This document shows positions 8,459 to 17,871 of a stretch of 64,000 nt of DNA, piece by piece. Position 1 is the stretch's first letter. Each line of letters begins with the position of its first letter. Below the pieces are notes generated by a model that saw only the letters and a list, made by a program, of their open reading frames with translations, had not been told where the DNA came from and ran no database searches. A program made the position numbers and the translations under genes. Source of the stretch: Armatimonadota bacterium (GTDB lineage Bacteria > Armatimonadota > Fimbriimonadia > Fimbriimonadales > Fimbriimonadaceae); assembly GCA_018268395.1 (NCBI GenBank), contig JAFDWQ010000003.1:36128-100127 (forward strand), in the 5' to 3' direction.

Positions 8459-8495
8459 GCGCCTGCCCTTTAGCGGCGGGCGCCCGCTTTCTTTC
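8459..8495 (+). terminator. Intrinsic terminator between convergent genes
   Basis: GCGCCTGCC (8459-8467) pairs with GGCGGGCGC (8475-8483), nine pairs including one G-T, around a 7-nt loop. It is followed by CCGCTTTCTTTC. Confidence 0.55.
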
Positions 8496-8501
8496 GTTCC
8501 G

Positions 8502-8939
8502 CTACTTGCCTTTGGCCGTGGCCAGCGCGCCTGCGAGGCCGATGGGGTCGTAACCGATGACTTCGGCGACCGTGCGTCCGTCCGGGTCCAGGATCTTGAT
8601 ATGGGGGATCGGGCCGATCTTGTGGGCCGCTGCGGCGGCTTGGTCCTTGTCGACGTCGAGGTCGACGAGGATCATGTCTGCGGTCGATTTCTTGAACTCG
8701 GGGCCTGGAAAGACTTTCTCTTTATACTCTTGGCACGGTCCGCACCAGGTCGCGTTGAAGTCGACGAGGACGTTCTTGCGTTCCTTCTTGGCTTGTGCAA
8801 GGGCGGCCCCGAGGTCGGTCGTCCAACCGGGCGGCGTGCCATGGGAACGGAAAGGCTGCCCTCCGAGAAGGATGGCGGCGCCGACGAAAGCCCAAATGGC
8901 GAAGAAGGGCGGGGTCCGTTTGGCTCCGGGCGGCTTCAT
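8502..8939 (-). CDS. Membrane-anchored thioredoxin-fold protein
   Basis: 145 residues. An N-terminal hydrophobic anchor or signal (FFAIWAFVGAAILLGG) is followed by a thioredoxin domain with the active site NATWCGPCQEY (about residues 63-73), the strand MILVDLDVDKD, and the cis-Pro in GPIPHIKILDPDG. The fold and the intact CGPC suggest a periplasmic thiol-disulfide reductase or DsbD C-domain-like protein. Its partner is not apparent nearby. The genes downstream on the same strand are separated by 63 nt or more, so it may be monocistronic. Confidence 0.85.
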   Translation of the reverse strand: MKPPGAKRTPPFFAIWAFVGAAILLGGQPFRSHGTPPGWTTDLGAALAQAKKERKNVLVDFNATWCGPCQEYKEKVFPGPEFKKSTADMILVDLDVDKDQAAAAAHKIGPIPHIKILDPDGRTVAEVIGYDPIGLAGALATAKGK

Positions 8940-9002
8940 GTCCGTCAGGGTTCTCTACGGTCGTATTCGTCGCGAACGCGACGGGAAGGGGCGAAAGTCC
9001 GT

Positions 9003-9653
9003 TCAGCCGGCGTGCTTCGACGGTCCGACGTCGAGCGTGAAGAACTCAAGGACGTCGTCGAGCCGGTCGGATTCGCGCTCGCAGTCGCTTTGGGCGCGCT
9101 CCTTCTTCGCCTGGGCGTCCGCGATCGAGGCCCTTTTGGCTTCGATCTGCTTTTGAAGGTCCTCGATCTGGAGTTCGGCGAGGGCGGTGTACTTGTCGGC
9201 CTGTTGGCCGTAGCTTTCGGCGAACGAAGCGAGGGCGGCGAGCTTGCGCGAGGCGTCGGCGACGACGGACTCTGCCGAGGCGCCGGTGGCCTTCGACATG
9301 GCGTCCAACGTGACCTTCATCGCGGCGCGGCGGCTCGCGACGGGGAGATCGGCCGGGAACGACGAGATGATCTCGATCGCTTGCTCGGCCGTCATCGGGG
9401 CCTCGGGAAGGTTCGCGAGACGGTAGACCGCGGCCGTGTTAAGCGACGCGTCGGGGTTTAAGAGCGGTTGGGAGGGCGTGACGGGCTCCTCCGGCACCTT
9501 GATCTCATCGAGGTTCGGGCCGGGCGTGTCCTTGACGAGTTGCTCGACGGTCTTCGACGGTGCGGCAGGCGCGGCCGGTGCCGAGCCTTCGGCCGGGGCG
9601 TCGAACTCGACGAACAGGCCTCGAGCCTTGATCAGCGTCTCTTTGATGCCCAT
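9003..9653 (-). CDS. Hypothetical coiled-coil protein
   Basis: 216 residues, no recognised family. An Ala/Pro-rich N-terminal segment (about 18-55) precedes a helical part; residues about 155-205 (LQIEDLQKQIEAKRASIADA and following) look like a coiled coil. It starts 2 nt after the stop of the upstream membrane protein, so the two are almost certainly one operon and may act together. No signal peptide or catalytic motif is visible. Confidence 0.7.
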   Translation of the reverse strand: MGIKETLIKARGLFVEFDAPAEGSAPAAPAAPSKTVEQLVKDTPGPNLDEIKVPEEPVTPSQPLLNPDASLNTAAVYRLANLPEAPMTAEQAIEIISSFPADLPVASRRAAMKVTLDAMSKATGASAESVVADASRKLAALASFAESYGQQADKYTALAELQIEDLQKQIEAKRASIADAQAKKERAQSDCERESDRLDDVLEFFTLDVGPSKHAG

Positions 9654-9655
9654 CT

Positions 9656-10594
9656 TCAGGGGTTTCCGGGCACATTATAGAGCGGTCCGGCCCCGTCTTC
9701 GACCTGCGTCGTGTCGAACGGCGCGACGTCCTGTAGCGCCTCCGTCAGCGAGTCGGTCTGCAGGACGACGTCGTCGATGTCGGCGAGCATCTGTTCGGGC
9801 GAGCGGGCCCGGATTTCGTCGTTGATCAGCCCGAAGGTGTCCTCCATCAGGTCGAGTTGGTGTTGAAGGTTGCTGAGCGCTTCTCCGATCTTCTGGACGT
9901 ATTCTTGCCGGCGCATCAGGATCTCGACCCGCTTGTCGAGAAGGGCCTGGTTGTGGAGGTTTTCGACCGTGGCCCGGCTCTTGTTCATCTCGTCGATCTC
10001 GCTCTGGTAGGCGCCGCGCACTTTATCGACCGTCTCGCGGATCCATTCGTCGTCGTAGGAGGCCCTGGGGACTTTCCCCTGTTTCTTCTTGACCGGGCGC
10101 CCTTGATCGTCGAAGACGGCGGGCGGCGGGCCGGGCGTGACGGGCGTGACGCCTCCCAGGACGCCGAGGAGGTATTGGTGGAACTGCACCTGCTTGCTCG
10201 CGAACAGCAAGAACTTCTCGAGCAGGTAATCGAGTTTGCGCAAGACCGCCCGGTAGACCTTCTGGCCTTGATAGGTCGGGGAGACGAGTTGCGTCCTCAG
10301 GTTCTCCAGCCGGGTGAAGCGCGACTGCACCTCTTGGGAGAGCGTGCCCCAGACCTGTTTCTTCAGGCGTTGCCGGCGCTCTTCGACTTCTTTGTCGTAA
10401 ATGGCTTCGAGCCGCTCGCCGTACCACTTCGAGTCGGGGACGAACAGCAAGTACACGGCTTCGGCGACGGCCCCGAACAGGAGCGGGATCGGGTTCAGCG
10501 TGGCCAAGGAGAGAGCGAACAGCCCGGCCACTCCAAAGAGGTTCATGGGTTCTTTCGCGGCCGTTTTGAGATTGCTCTCTTTCCGAAGAGACAT
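9656..10594 (-). CDS. Hypothetical membrane-associated protein
   Basis: 312 residues. A hydrophobic hairpin near the N-terminus (about 18-52, LFGVAGLFALSLATLNPIP and LLFGAVAEAVYLLF) is followed by a long charged helical domain (EERRQRLKKQVWG ... RATVENLHNQALLDKRVEI). This is topologically like the protein at 62986-63819, which also has a membrane hairpin and a cytoplasmic helical bundle, but I see no clear sequence identity. The family is unknown. It is first in a two-gene operon with the coiled-coil gene at 9003. Confidence 0.7.
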   Translation of the reverse strand: MSLRKESNLKTAAKEPMNLFGVAGLFALSLATLNPIPLLFGAVAEAVYLLFVPDSKWYGERLEAIYDKEVEERRQRLKKQVWGTLSQEVQSRFTRLENLRTQLVSPTYQGQKVYRAVLRKLDYLLEKFLLFASKQVQFHQYLLGVLGGVTPVTPGPPPAVFDDQGRPVKKKQGKVPRASYDDEWIRETVDKVRGAYQSEIDEMNKSRATVENLHNQALLDKRVEILMRRQEYVQKIGEALSNLQHQLDLMEDTFGLINDEIRARSPEQMLADIDDVVLQTDSLTEALQDVAPFDTTQVEDGAGPLYNVPGNP

Positions 10595-10643
10595 GCGCTG
10601 ATGCAGGAATCTACCCAGTCGGGCGGCGGCCCGACCGACCGGG

Positions 10644-13600
10644 TCAGTTCCTTGTGATCGTCTCGTCCAGGTTCAGCAAGGTGTTGGCGACCATCGTCCA
10701 CGCAGCGTCATCGGGCGTTTTGGCGAGCTTGGCCGCCGCTTCCGGATCCTTGTCGTACCGGTCTTTGAGGCGCGCATAAAGCTTCAGAAGCCGTGCCGAC
10801 TCTTCTTCCGTGGGTATTCGGGCCGTACACGTCCGGAACATGGCGGACACGCGGGCCTTGGCTTGGACGCCCCCGGTGCGGCGGGCGAGGCCGCGTGCGG
10901 CGTCCATCGAGACCTGGTCGTTCAAGAGCCCGAGGGCCTGGAGCGGCGTGTTGGTCGTCAGTCTGCGGACGGTGCAGGCTTCGCGGCTGGTCGCGTCGAA
11001 CGACATGAAGGCGGGGTAGGTCGAGGATCGCTTCCAGAACGTGTAGAGGCCTCGTCGGTACTGGTCGCCGCGGGTGCTGGTCGCCCATTGTTCGCCGTTA
11101 TAGGGCGTGTCCCAGACGCCGTCCGGCTGGGTCGGAAAGACGCTCGGGCCGCCGACTTTGGAGCTCAAGAGTCCGCCGATCGTAAGGGCGTTGTCGCGGA
11201 TCATCTCGGCCTCCATGCGGTACCGCGCGCCACGGGCCAGCAAGACGTTCTTGGGGTCTCGGGCCAAGAGGTCCGGAGTGGCGGCGGAGGACTGTCGGTA
11301 GGTCGCCGACATCACGATCCGTTTCATCGTGGCCTTGACGTCCCAGCCTTCCTCCATGAACGTCACGGCGAGCCAGTCGAGCAGCTCCGGATGGCTCGGA
11401 CGGGCACCCTGGGTCCCGAAGTCCTCGCTCGTCTCCACGAGGCCCCTGCCGAAGACGAGTTCCCAGAGACGGTTGACTTCGACGCGCGCTGACAGCGGGT
11501 TTTCCCTGCTGACGAGCCACTTGGCGACCGTCAGTCGGTTGACAGGTGCGGCCTTCGGCATCGGCGGCAAGGACGCGGGCGTGGCGGCCGTGACCGGGTC
11601 GCCTTTGCTCAGATATTCGCCCCGGAGATGGAGGTTGCCGACGAGCGGCGTGGCCGTCGGCCGTTCACGGACGACCATCGCCTTGGGGATCGATGCTTCG
11701 AGCTTGGCGAGGGCCTGAGCCGTTTGCGACCGCTTTTGCGCCAGCGCTTGCGTCTGAGGCGTCACGGACTGGAAGAACGCGAACAGCGCGTCGTCCTCGG
11801 ACTTGGAGCGGGCCGGTTTGGCCAGGGCCTCTTGCAGGTTCATGGGGACGACGTACGGCGCCGGCGACGTTGTCGTCGTCAGTCGGAGCCTGCCGATCAG
11901 GTGCTGGGGCCACTCCTTCGAACCGAACGACAGCGAGACTTTGTACCGTCCCGGTCGGATCGGGGACTTGAGGACGAACGCGATCTCGGAAGGTTTGCCG
12001 ATCGCGCCGTACACGGCCCAGCTCCCGGCCGGAACAGCCTCCGCGATCCGCGAGGGGTCGTAGCCTCCTTGGGTGTAGGAAGCGAGGACTTGGGACACCG
12101 GAACAGGGGACGTGTCCGCCGCGACTACGGCGTTCGTGAGGATGAAATTTCCGCTGACGGAGCGTCCTGGCCCGTTCATCGTCAGTCTAGAGTCGGGCAA
12201 GGCTTCGAGGCGAAGCGCCGTCACCGGCGTGCCTGTCGTAAAGGTCAATTCGTAAGTGTCGTTCGCCGGAGGCGGTCCCGTGAAGAGGAACGATCCGTCT
12301 TCGAGTTTCTCCGGAACTTCACCCGACACTGTGCTGACGGTCACGTCGGAGGGCGCCGTCCAGACCTTGTTCCGCTCTGAGCCTGTCAACCACGCCTGGA
12401 ACGCCGGCGCGGACGCGGTCTTGGCAGCAGCCAGGTCCTTGTCAGCATCTGCGAGGTCCTTCTTCAGCTTGTCGCGTTCGACGGTCTGGTCTTGCGACGG
12501 GACTTCGATGTTCGGCTCGTACCACTTCTCTTGCCCGACGTTCGCGTCTCCGGCCTTCTCATAGTCGGTGTTCCCGAACACCGTGACCATGGCGTAGAAG
12601 TCCTTTTGGCTGAAGGGGTCGTACTTATGGTCGTGGCACCTCGCACAAGCGAGAGTCGAACCGAGCCAGACGGTCGAGACCGTGCTGACGCGGTCCATGA
12701 CGACGTAGAACTGCGCCTCACCGGGGTCGACCCCGCCTTCACGGTTGAACATGCTGTTCCGGTGGAATCCCGTCGCGATCTTCTGGTCGATGGTCGCCGA
12801 GGGCAACATGTCGCCGGCGATCTGCTCGATCGAGAAGCGGTCGTAGGGCATGTTCCGGTTGAAAGCGTCGATGACCCAGTCGCGGTACGTCCATGCGACA
12901 CGGTTGGCGTCGGCTTCGTAGCCGTCCGAATCGGCGTACCGCGAGAGGTCCAGCCACGGCCGAGCCATGCGTTCCCCATAGTGCTCGCTCGCCAGAAGTT
13001 TGTCGACGAGTCGCTCGTACGCGTCCGGACGTCGGTCGGCTTCGAATGCTGCGACCGCTTCCGGACTTGGCGGAAGTCCGGTCAGGTCGAGGAACAACCT
13101 CCTCGCCAACGCTGCCTTGGTGGCTTCAGGTGACGGCTTCAGCCCTTCCTTTTCAAGCCGGGCGAGTATGAACCGGTCGAGCGGGCCGCGTGGCCACTTC
13201 GCGTCCTTGACCTTCGGCAGCGCCGGAAGTTTCGGGGCCACGTACGCCCAATGGGCGCGCTTCTCTCCGGAAGCGGCCGCCCCCTGGGCGATCCAGTCGC
13301 GGACGGCCTTGATCTTCGCGGCGCTGAGCGGGGCAAACCCCATCGGCATCTGGGGTCCCGCCGCGGTACCGACGATCCGCTTGGTCAGAAGGCTCTCGTC
13401 CGGCTTTCCGGCGACGACGGCTTGGCCCGACGCGCCGCCCTTTATGACGCTTTCGTAGCGGGTGAGGTCCAGTCCGGCTGCTGCTTCGGCGCCCGTGTGG
13501 CACGAGAAACAGTGGGCCTTGAAGACAGGGAGCACGTCGTCTTCGAAGGTCGCTTTCTTTGAAGCTGCGGACGGTGTCCGGGCGCCGGCCAATCCGACCG

Positions 13601-13658
13601 CCAGGACGGATACGGACAGGGCCGTGAGGACCACGCTCTGCACGCGAACGGGCTTCAT
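10644..13658 (-). CDS. PSCyt1/PSCyt2/PSD1 (DUF1549/DUF1553) cytochrome-type protein
   Basis: 1004 residues with a signal peptide (residues 1-26). A c-type haem site CFSCH is at 50-54 in the PSCyt1 domain. PSCyt2/DUF1549 covers about 150-370 (WPRGPLDRFILARLEKEGL, ARPWLDLSRYADSDGYE, CARCHDHKYDPF, a second possible haem site CARCH). A beta-sandwich insert occupies about 450-620, and PSD1/DUF1553 the last 330 residues (NPLSARVEVNRLWELVFGRG, THPEL-like SHPELLDWLA, ATYRQSS). Such proteins are abundant in planctomycetes and relatives and are thought to act in the periplasm on polysaccharides or electron transfer; the function is unproven. The usual DUF1501 partner gene is not next to it. AGGGGC precedes the ATG. 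Confidence 0.92.
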   Translation of the reverse strand: MKPVRVQSVVLTALSVSVLAVGLAGARTPSAASKKATFEDDVLPVFKAHCFSCHTGAEAAAGLDLTRYESVIKGGASGQAVVAGKPDESLLTKRIVGTAAGPQMPMGFAPLSAAKIKAVRDWIAQGAAASGEKRAHWAYVAPKLPALPKVKDAKWPRGPLDRFILARLEKEGLKPSPEATKAALARRLFLDLTGLPPSPEAVAAFEADRRPDAYERLVDKLLASEHYGERMARPWLDLSRYADSDGYEADANRVAWTYRDWVIDAFNRNMPYDRFSIEQIAGDMLPSATIDQKIATGFHRNSMFNREGGVDPGEAQFYVVMDRVSTVSTVWLGSTLACARCHDHKYDPFSQKDFYAMVTVFGNTDYEKAGDANVGQEKWYEPNIEVPSQDQTVERDKLKKDLADADKDLAAAKTASAPAFQAWLTGSERNKVWTAPSDVTVSTVSGEVPEKLEDGSFLFTGPPPANDTYELTFTTGTPVTALRLEALPDSRLTMNGPGRSVSGNFILTNAVVAADTSPVPVSQVLASYTQGGYDPSRIAEAVPAGSWAVYGAIGKPSEIAFVLKSPIRPGRYKVSLSFGSKEWPQHLIGRLRLTTTTSPAPYVVPMNLQEALAKPARSKSEDDALFAFFQSVTPQTQALAQKRSQTAQALAKLEASIPKAMVVRERPTATPLVGNLHLRGEYLSKGDPVTAATPASLPPMPKAAPVNRLTVAKWLVSRENPLSARVEVNRLWELVFGRGLVETSEDFGTQGARPSHPELLDWLAVTFMEEGWDVKATMKRIVMSATYRQSSAATPDLLARDPKNVLLARGARYRMEAEMIRDNALTIGGLLSSKVGGPSVFPTQPDGVWDTPYNGEQWATSTRGDQYRRGLYTFWKRSSTYPAFMSFDATSREACTVRRLTTNTPLQALGLLNDQVSMDAARGLARRTGGVQAKARVSAMFRTCTARIPTEEESARLLKLYARLKDRYDKDPEAAAKLAKTPDDAAWTMVANTLLNLDETITRN

Positions 13659-13672
13659 GTCTGCCCCTGAGT

Positions 13673-15007
13673 TTAGCCGACGAGAGGCGCGGACGGAACC
13701 TGGGCCGTCCGAAGTGACGACACCGGCGACGAGGCGGCCGTCAGTTCGCCGAAGACGGTCCCGGCGACCTCCTCCTCGAGCCTGACGTAGCTCGACGTCC
13801 CTGCGGCCGAGGCCGGAGCGTTGACCTTGACCGAAATCCAGTTGTCGGTGACGGCGTCGTAAAGCCCGTCGCGCCCTGGCCGGTTTTCGACGACGGCCCT
13901 CAACGTGCGTCCCAAGAACCTGCGCGAGTGTTCGCGACCCGTCCGCTCCCCGATCTCGGCGAGTGTTTTGGCCCGTTCCTGCTTGTCCTCGGGGGCCACG
14001 GGGTCGCCCCAGGCATCGGCCGGCGTTCCTGGCCGCGGGCTGAACCGGAAGACATGGGCTTTGAGAAAGCGCGACCGTTCCAGTACGTCGACGCTCGAAG
14101 CGAACCGCTCCGGGGTCTCCGTCGGGAAGCCCACCATGACGTCGGTGGTCACGGAAACGTCCGGCACGCGCCGATAGAGGTTTTCGACGAGGGTCAGGAA
14201 CGTCGTCCGGTCGTACCTGCGGTTCATGTCCTTCAGGACGACGTCGTCGCCGCTTTGTAAGGGGACGTGGAAATGGGGCGCGACGAGACCGTCGGTGGCG
14301 AGTCCAATGATCCGGTCGGTGACCTGATGGACTTCGATGCTACTGATCCGAAGTCGGTCGAGTCCAGAGCGGAGGGCGAGCATTTCGACAAGCTCCTCGA
14401 AACCGGGGCCCCCGCTTCCGGACTCCGGACCGTAAGCACCGATCAGGACGCCCGTGAGGACCGCTTCCTGATACCCTTGGGCGGCCAAGTTCCGGGCCTC
14501 GTCCAAGACGTCGGTCCACGGCCGGCTCTTCATCCCGGGCCGGGTGAACGGGATCGAGCAATAGCTGCAGAGCACGTCGCAGCCGTCCTGGACCTTGAGC
14601 GTCGCCCGTGAGCGGGACCGGGGCCGCTCCCGCGCTGCAACCTGACCCGAGGGACGGATCTCTGGAAAAGCCGAAAGGAACGCGGCGAGGGTCTCCGCTT
14701 TGTCCGGGTTCGGAACCGTCAGGTCGGCGCCGTCCATACCCTGACCTGTCGTGTTCAACGCCATTTGCGCGGCACACCCGGTGACCACGACCTTCGCGTC
14801 CGGGTTCGAGCGGCGGGCTCTGCGCACCGCATAACGGCTCTTAGACTCGGCCTGCCCCGTGACGCTACAGGTGTTCAGGACGTAGACGTCGGCGACGGCG
14901 TCGAACGGAACGACGTCGAAACCCGCCTCCGCGAACGACTCGAGGATCTTCTGGGTCTCGTATTGGTTGACTTTGCATCCGAGCGTCGTGAAGGCGGCCC
15001 TGGGCAC
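13673..15007 (-). CDS. mtaB: tRNA t6A37 methylthiotransferase MtaB
   Basis: 444 residues from GTG 15007. The UPF0004 domain has its three cysteines in LGCKVNQYE, NTCSVT and TGCAAQ. The radical-SAM CxxxCxxC is in GCDVLCSYCSIPFTRPG, and PLQSGDD and TDVMVGFPTE follow; the C-terminal part is a TRAM-like domain. The enzyme adds the 2-methylthio group to N6-threonylcarbamoyladenosine 37 in tRNAs decoding ANN codons. The frame stays open upstream to 15070, but a TACAAT -10 sits 6 nt before GTG 15007, and that start gives the normal family N-terminus. Transcribed divergently from the LPS operon. Confidence 0.92.
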   Translation of the reverse strand: MPRAAFTTLGCKVNQYETQKILESFAEAGFDVVPFDAVADVYVLNTCSVTGQAESKSRYAVRRARRSNPDAKVVVTGCAAQMALNTTGQGMDGADLTVPNPDKAETLAAFLSAFPEIRPSGQVAARERPRSRSRATLKVQDGCDVLCSYCSIPFTRPGMKSRPWTDVLDEARNLAAQGYQEAVLTGVLIGAYGPESGSGGPGFEELVEMLALRSGLDRLRISSIEVHQVTDRIIGLATDGLVAPHFHVPLQSGDDVVLKDMNRRYDRTTFLTLVENLYRRVPDVSVTTDVMVGFPTETPERFASSVDVLERSRFLKAHVFRFSPRPGTPADAWGDPVAPEDKQERAKTLAEIGERTGREHSRRFLGRTLRAVVENRPGRDGLYDAVTDNWISVKVNAPASAAGTSSYVRLEEEVAGTVFGELTAASSPVSSLRTAQVPSAPLVG

Positions 15008-15013
15008 CGGACG

Positions 15014-15019
15014 ATTGTA
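15014..15019 (-). promoter_or_regulatory. -10 element TACAAT of mtaB, leaderless type
   Basis: TACAAT read on the minus strand ends 6 nt before GTG 15007. No Shine-Dalgarno sequence lies between. This is the clearest leaderless configuration in the window. Confidence 0.65.
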
Positions 15020-15120
15020 CGTGACGGAACACCGGGCCAGGTTCCGTGGCGGGCCCCCAAGGACTGTCACAATGTGACCGTTTGAGCACCCGGTTCGAGT
15101 CGGTCTGGCAGGAAAAGGGG

Positions 15121-16056
15121 ATGGAGGCGTGGCTTCTTTCCCCTCTGGCCGTCCTTTACGCGGTCGGTTGGACGGCTTACCGGTCGGTCTACGACTTGGG
15201 GCTGAAACACCCGTTCGAGCCTCAGATCCCGGTCGTCACTGTAGGGAACGTCATCTCGGGAGGAGCCGGAAAGACGCCGTTGACGCTCACCGTCGAAAGG
15301 ATCCTGCGCGAGGCCGGACGGAGGGTCGTCGTCTCCGTCAGCGGCTACGGCTCCCCGAGGGCCGAATCGGCGACAGCCGCTCCTCCAGGAGAGCTGGACG
15401 CGGCCGAGTGGGGCGACGAGGCCGCCATGGTCCGGGCCATACGGCCGGAGGCGGACCTGATCGTCGGTCGCGACCGCGTCGAAGCCGCCAAGATCGCCGA
15501 GCGAGGAGGGCCCGACCGGATCCTGCTCATGGACGACGGCTTCCAGCACCTGCGACTCCGCCAGCGCACGACACTGGTCGTCGACCCCCGTCCGCAGAAC
15601 GACTTTTGCCTCCCTGCGGGCCCCTATCGCGAACCGCGCGGTTCTGGGCTCGGACGTGCCACGATCGTCCTTCCGAACGAGCGGTTCCAGCTCTACCGCT
15701 CACCGACGTCGATGGACCTCGTCAACGGGGACGCCGCCGACCTCAAATCCGTCAAAGTCGGCGTCTTGTGCGCGCTCGCACGTCCTTACCGGTTCTCGTC
15801 CTCGCTCGAATCCGAGGGGTACGAGATCGCCGAGGCCCGGTTTCTGCCAGACCATGACCGCTTGAGACAGCCCGATCTGCTCAAACCGTTCGATCCGGGC
15901 CGGCCCCTGATCGTGACGGCCAAGGACTGGGTCAAACTGCGGTCTCGCGACGACTTGGGGACGCGCACGGTCTACGCGGCCGGGTATGAGATTTTCGTGC
16001 GTCCTGAAGAGTCGTTCCGTGACTGGCTCCTGGAGAGGATCGATGGCGGCGCTTAA
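15121..16056 (+). CDS. lpxK: Tetraacyldisaccharide 4'-kinase
   Basis: 311 residues from ATG 15121, preceded by AGGAAAAGGGG. A short hydrophobic N-terminus (WLLSPLAVLYAVGW) is followed by VVTVGNVISGGAGKTPLT, the P-loop region of LpxK, and later DRILLMDDGFQHLRL and VVDPRPQNDFCLPAGPYREP, all family hallmarks. It phosphorylates the 4' position of the lipid A precursor at the inner membrane. First gene of an overlapping LPS operon: the next start lies 14 nt inside its end. Its presence shows that the organism makes lipid A. Confidence 0.93.
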   Translation: MEAWLLSPLAVLYAVGWTAYRSVYDLGLKHPFEPQIPVVTVGNVISGGAGKTPLTLTVERILREAGRRVVVSVSGYGSPRAESATAAPPGELDAAEWGDEAAMVRAIRPEADLIVGRDRVEAAKIAERGGPDRILLMDDGFQHLRLRQRTTLVVDPRPQNDFCLPAGPYREPRGSGLGRATIVLPNERFQLYRSPTSMDLVNGDAADLKSVKVGVLCALARPYRFSSSLESEGYEIAEARFLPDHDRLRQPDLLKPFDPGRPLIVTAKDWVKLRSRDDLGTRTVYAAGYEIFVRPEESFRDWLLERIDGGA

Positions 16057-16939
16057 GAAGCGGCTCCTCGATTCGGTGGGCGGTGCGGCCCTCGTCCGGC
16101 TTCAAACGTCGCTCGCCCGAAAGTCGCCGACGAAGATCGAATCGATCGGCATCCGGTTCGGAAGGCTGTTCTGGAGGTTCGGTAAACGCCGTCGCAGGAC
16201 GGCCCTGTCGAACCTGAGACTAGCGTTTCCGCAATGGACGGACGACCGTATCGAGACGACCGCGAGGGCCGTCTTCGAACACTTCGGACTGACCGCGCTC
16301 GACTTCCTTGCCGGCCGGACGCGGAAACTGGCGGACCTCGAGGCCTCGATGGAGATCGTCGGACGGGAACGACTCGACGCCGCCATCGCGCAACGAAAGG
16401 GCACCTTGCTCGTCACCGGGCACTTCGGCAACTGGGAGCGGGCCGCGGCGTGGCTTTCGTACAGCGGCTACCCTCTGAACGTCATCATCCGCGACGCCAA
16501 CCAGCAAGGTGTGAACCAAGTGGTGAATTCCCTTCGTACGATGGCGGGCACCAAAGTGATCCCGCGCGGCAATGCGGTCAGGCCGATGCTGGAGTGCCTC
16601 AAAGCCAACGAAATCCTCGGCATTCTTGCCGATCAGAACGCCGAGGACGCTTTTCTGCCCTTCTTCGGACGGCCGGCGGGGACGAACCTAGGGATCGGCG
16701 TCGTCCAAGGGCGCACGCAGTCGGTCGTGCAGACGTTTACCTGCGTCCGGACGGGGCCGAACCGTTATCGGTTGGAGTTCGGGGACTGGCTGGAACCGGA
16801 GCCGGGGTTCGAGGTCAAAGGCGAAGGGCTGCTGCGGGCCTACAACGCGTGGCTAGAAGGGGAGATCCGGAAGGTTCCGGAGCAGTGGCTGTGGTTCCAC
16901 GACCGGTGGAGGGGGGCGCGTGAGGCCGGACTGCTATGA
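16043..16939 (+). CDS. Lipid A biosynthesis acyltransferase (LpxL/HtrB family)
   Basis: 298 residues. The catalytic HX4E-type motif is HFGNWE (about 134-139). GILADQNAED and a C-terminal PEQWLWFHDRW complete the family pattern. It transfers a secondary acyl chain onto lipid A at the cytoplasmic face of the inner membrane. The N-terminal membrane helix is less hydrophobic than in E. coli LpxL. The start ATG lies within the last codons of lpxK and its end overlaps the next ATG by 4 nt, so translation is coupled. Which acyl position it serves cannot be told. Confidence 0.9.
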   Translation: MAALKKRLLDSVGGAALVRLQTSLARKSPTKIESIGIRFGRLFWRFGKRRRRTALSNLRLAFPQWTDDRIETTARAVFEHFGLTALDFLAGRTRKLADLEASMEIVGRERLDAAIAQRKGTLLVTGHFGNWERAAAWLSYSGYPLNVIIRDANQQGVNQVVNSLRTMAGTKVIPRGNAVRPMLECLKANEILGILADQNAEDAFLPFFGRPAGTNLGIGVVQGRTQSVVQTFTCVRTGPNRYRLEFGDWLEPEPGFEVKGEGLLRAYNAWLEGEIRKVPEQWLWFHDRWRGAREAGLL

Positions 16940-17871
16940 AGGTCTTGATCGTCCGGTTCGCGGCCATCGGCGATTGCGTCATGACGACGTGGCCCGTCAC
17001 GGCCCTTCGTGAGCACTTGCCGGAAGCCCATATCGTCTGGGCCGTGCAAGACCGCTGTGCGCCGGTCGTCGATACAGACCGGTTGGTATCGTCCCTCCAC
17101 GTGGTGCCGAGGGACGCTTGGAAGCGGAGACGGTGGAGTCCGGCCGTGTGGAGGGAGCAAGTCCTTTCTTATACGGCCCTCAGGCGGTCGGGGATCGATG
17201 TCGGATTCGACTTTCAAGGTCACTCGAAGACCGCACTCATGCTAAGGCTTTCCGGGGCCAAGGAGCGGTTCGCATCCCGGGCCACGGACGCACTCGCGGC
17301 CCGGTTGAACCCGCCGGTCCCGTGCGAAGGCGAGCACGAGGTCGAGAGGGGCCTGTCGCTCGTGCGCCACCGATTCGCCGTCATGGCACCGTTGCGGACC
17401 GTCATGCCAGAAGTCGCGACGTTGCTGAAGCGCGGTTACGTCAGCCTTCAGACCGGGACAGGCGAGCCGGACAAGTCCTATCCAGCGGAAAAGTGGCGCG
17501 ACGTGGCCCACCGTTTGGTCAGTGCAGGACTGAGGGTCGTCACGACGGGCTCAGGATCCGACCCAAGGCTCGACGTCACCGGCGTCGAAGAGACGGTCGG
17601 GACGCTCGGCCTGCGCGAGACCCTGGCAGTCGTGGCCGGGTCTGACGTCCATCTCGCGGGCGATACCGGGACCGGCCATGCCGCAGCAGCCTATGGCGTA
17701 CCTGTCGTCAGCCTCTTCGGCCGGACGGATCCGGCCAGGTTCCGACCATGGACGCCGAAGGGCGACGTGCTCCGGCCGTCCCGGTCCGTGACCGATATCG
17801 CCCCGGACGACGTCGTCGAAGCTTGTCTCAGACTCCGCAAGGAAGGCGGTGCCGTTGCGCGTCCTTGTTAG
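16936..17871 (+). CDS. Glycosyltransferase family 9 heptosyltransferase (first copy)
   Basis: 311 residues starting with MKVLIVRFAAIGDCVMTTW, the N-terminal signature of ADP-heptose:LPS heptosyltransferases. FDFQGHSKTALM is the acceptor-side motif and VHLAGDTGTGHAAAA the C-terminal donor-binding motif. It is probably WaaC- or WaaF-like, adding heptose to the inner core. ATGA overlap with the acyltransferase. It differs from the next GT9 gene, so the two probably add successive heptoses. Confidence 0.9.
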   Translation: MKVLIVRFAAIGDCVMTTWPVTALREHLPEAHIVWAVQDRCAPVVDTDRLVSSLHVVPRDAWKRRRWSPAVWREQVLSYTALRRSGIDVGFDFQGHSKTALMLRLSGAKERFASRATDALAARLNPPVPCEGEHEVERGLSLVRHRFAVMAPLRTVMPEVATLLKRGYVSLQTGTGEPDKSYPAEKWRDVAHRLVSAGLRVVTTGSGSDPRLDVTGVEETVGTLGLRETLAVVAGSDVHLAGDTGTGHAAAAYGVPVVSLFGRTDPARFRPWTPKGDVLRPSRSVTDIAPDDVVEACLRLRKEGGAVARPC

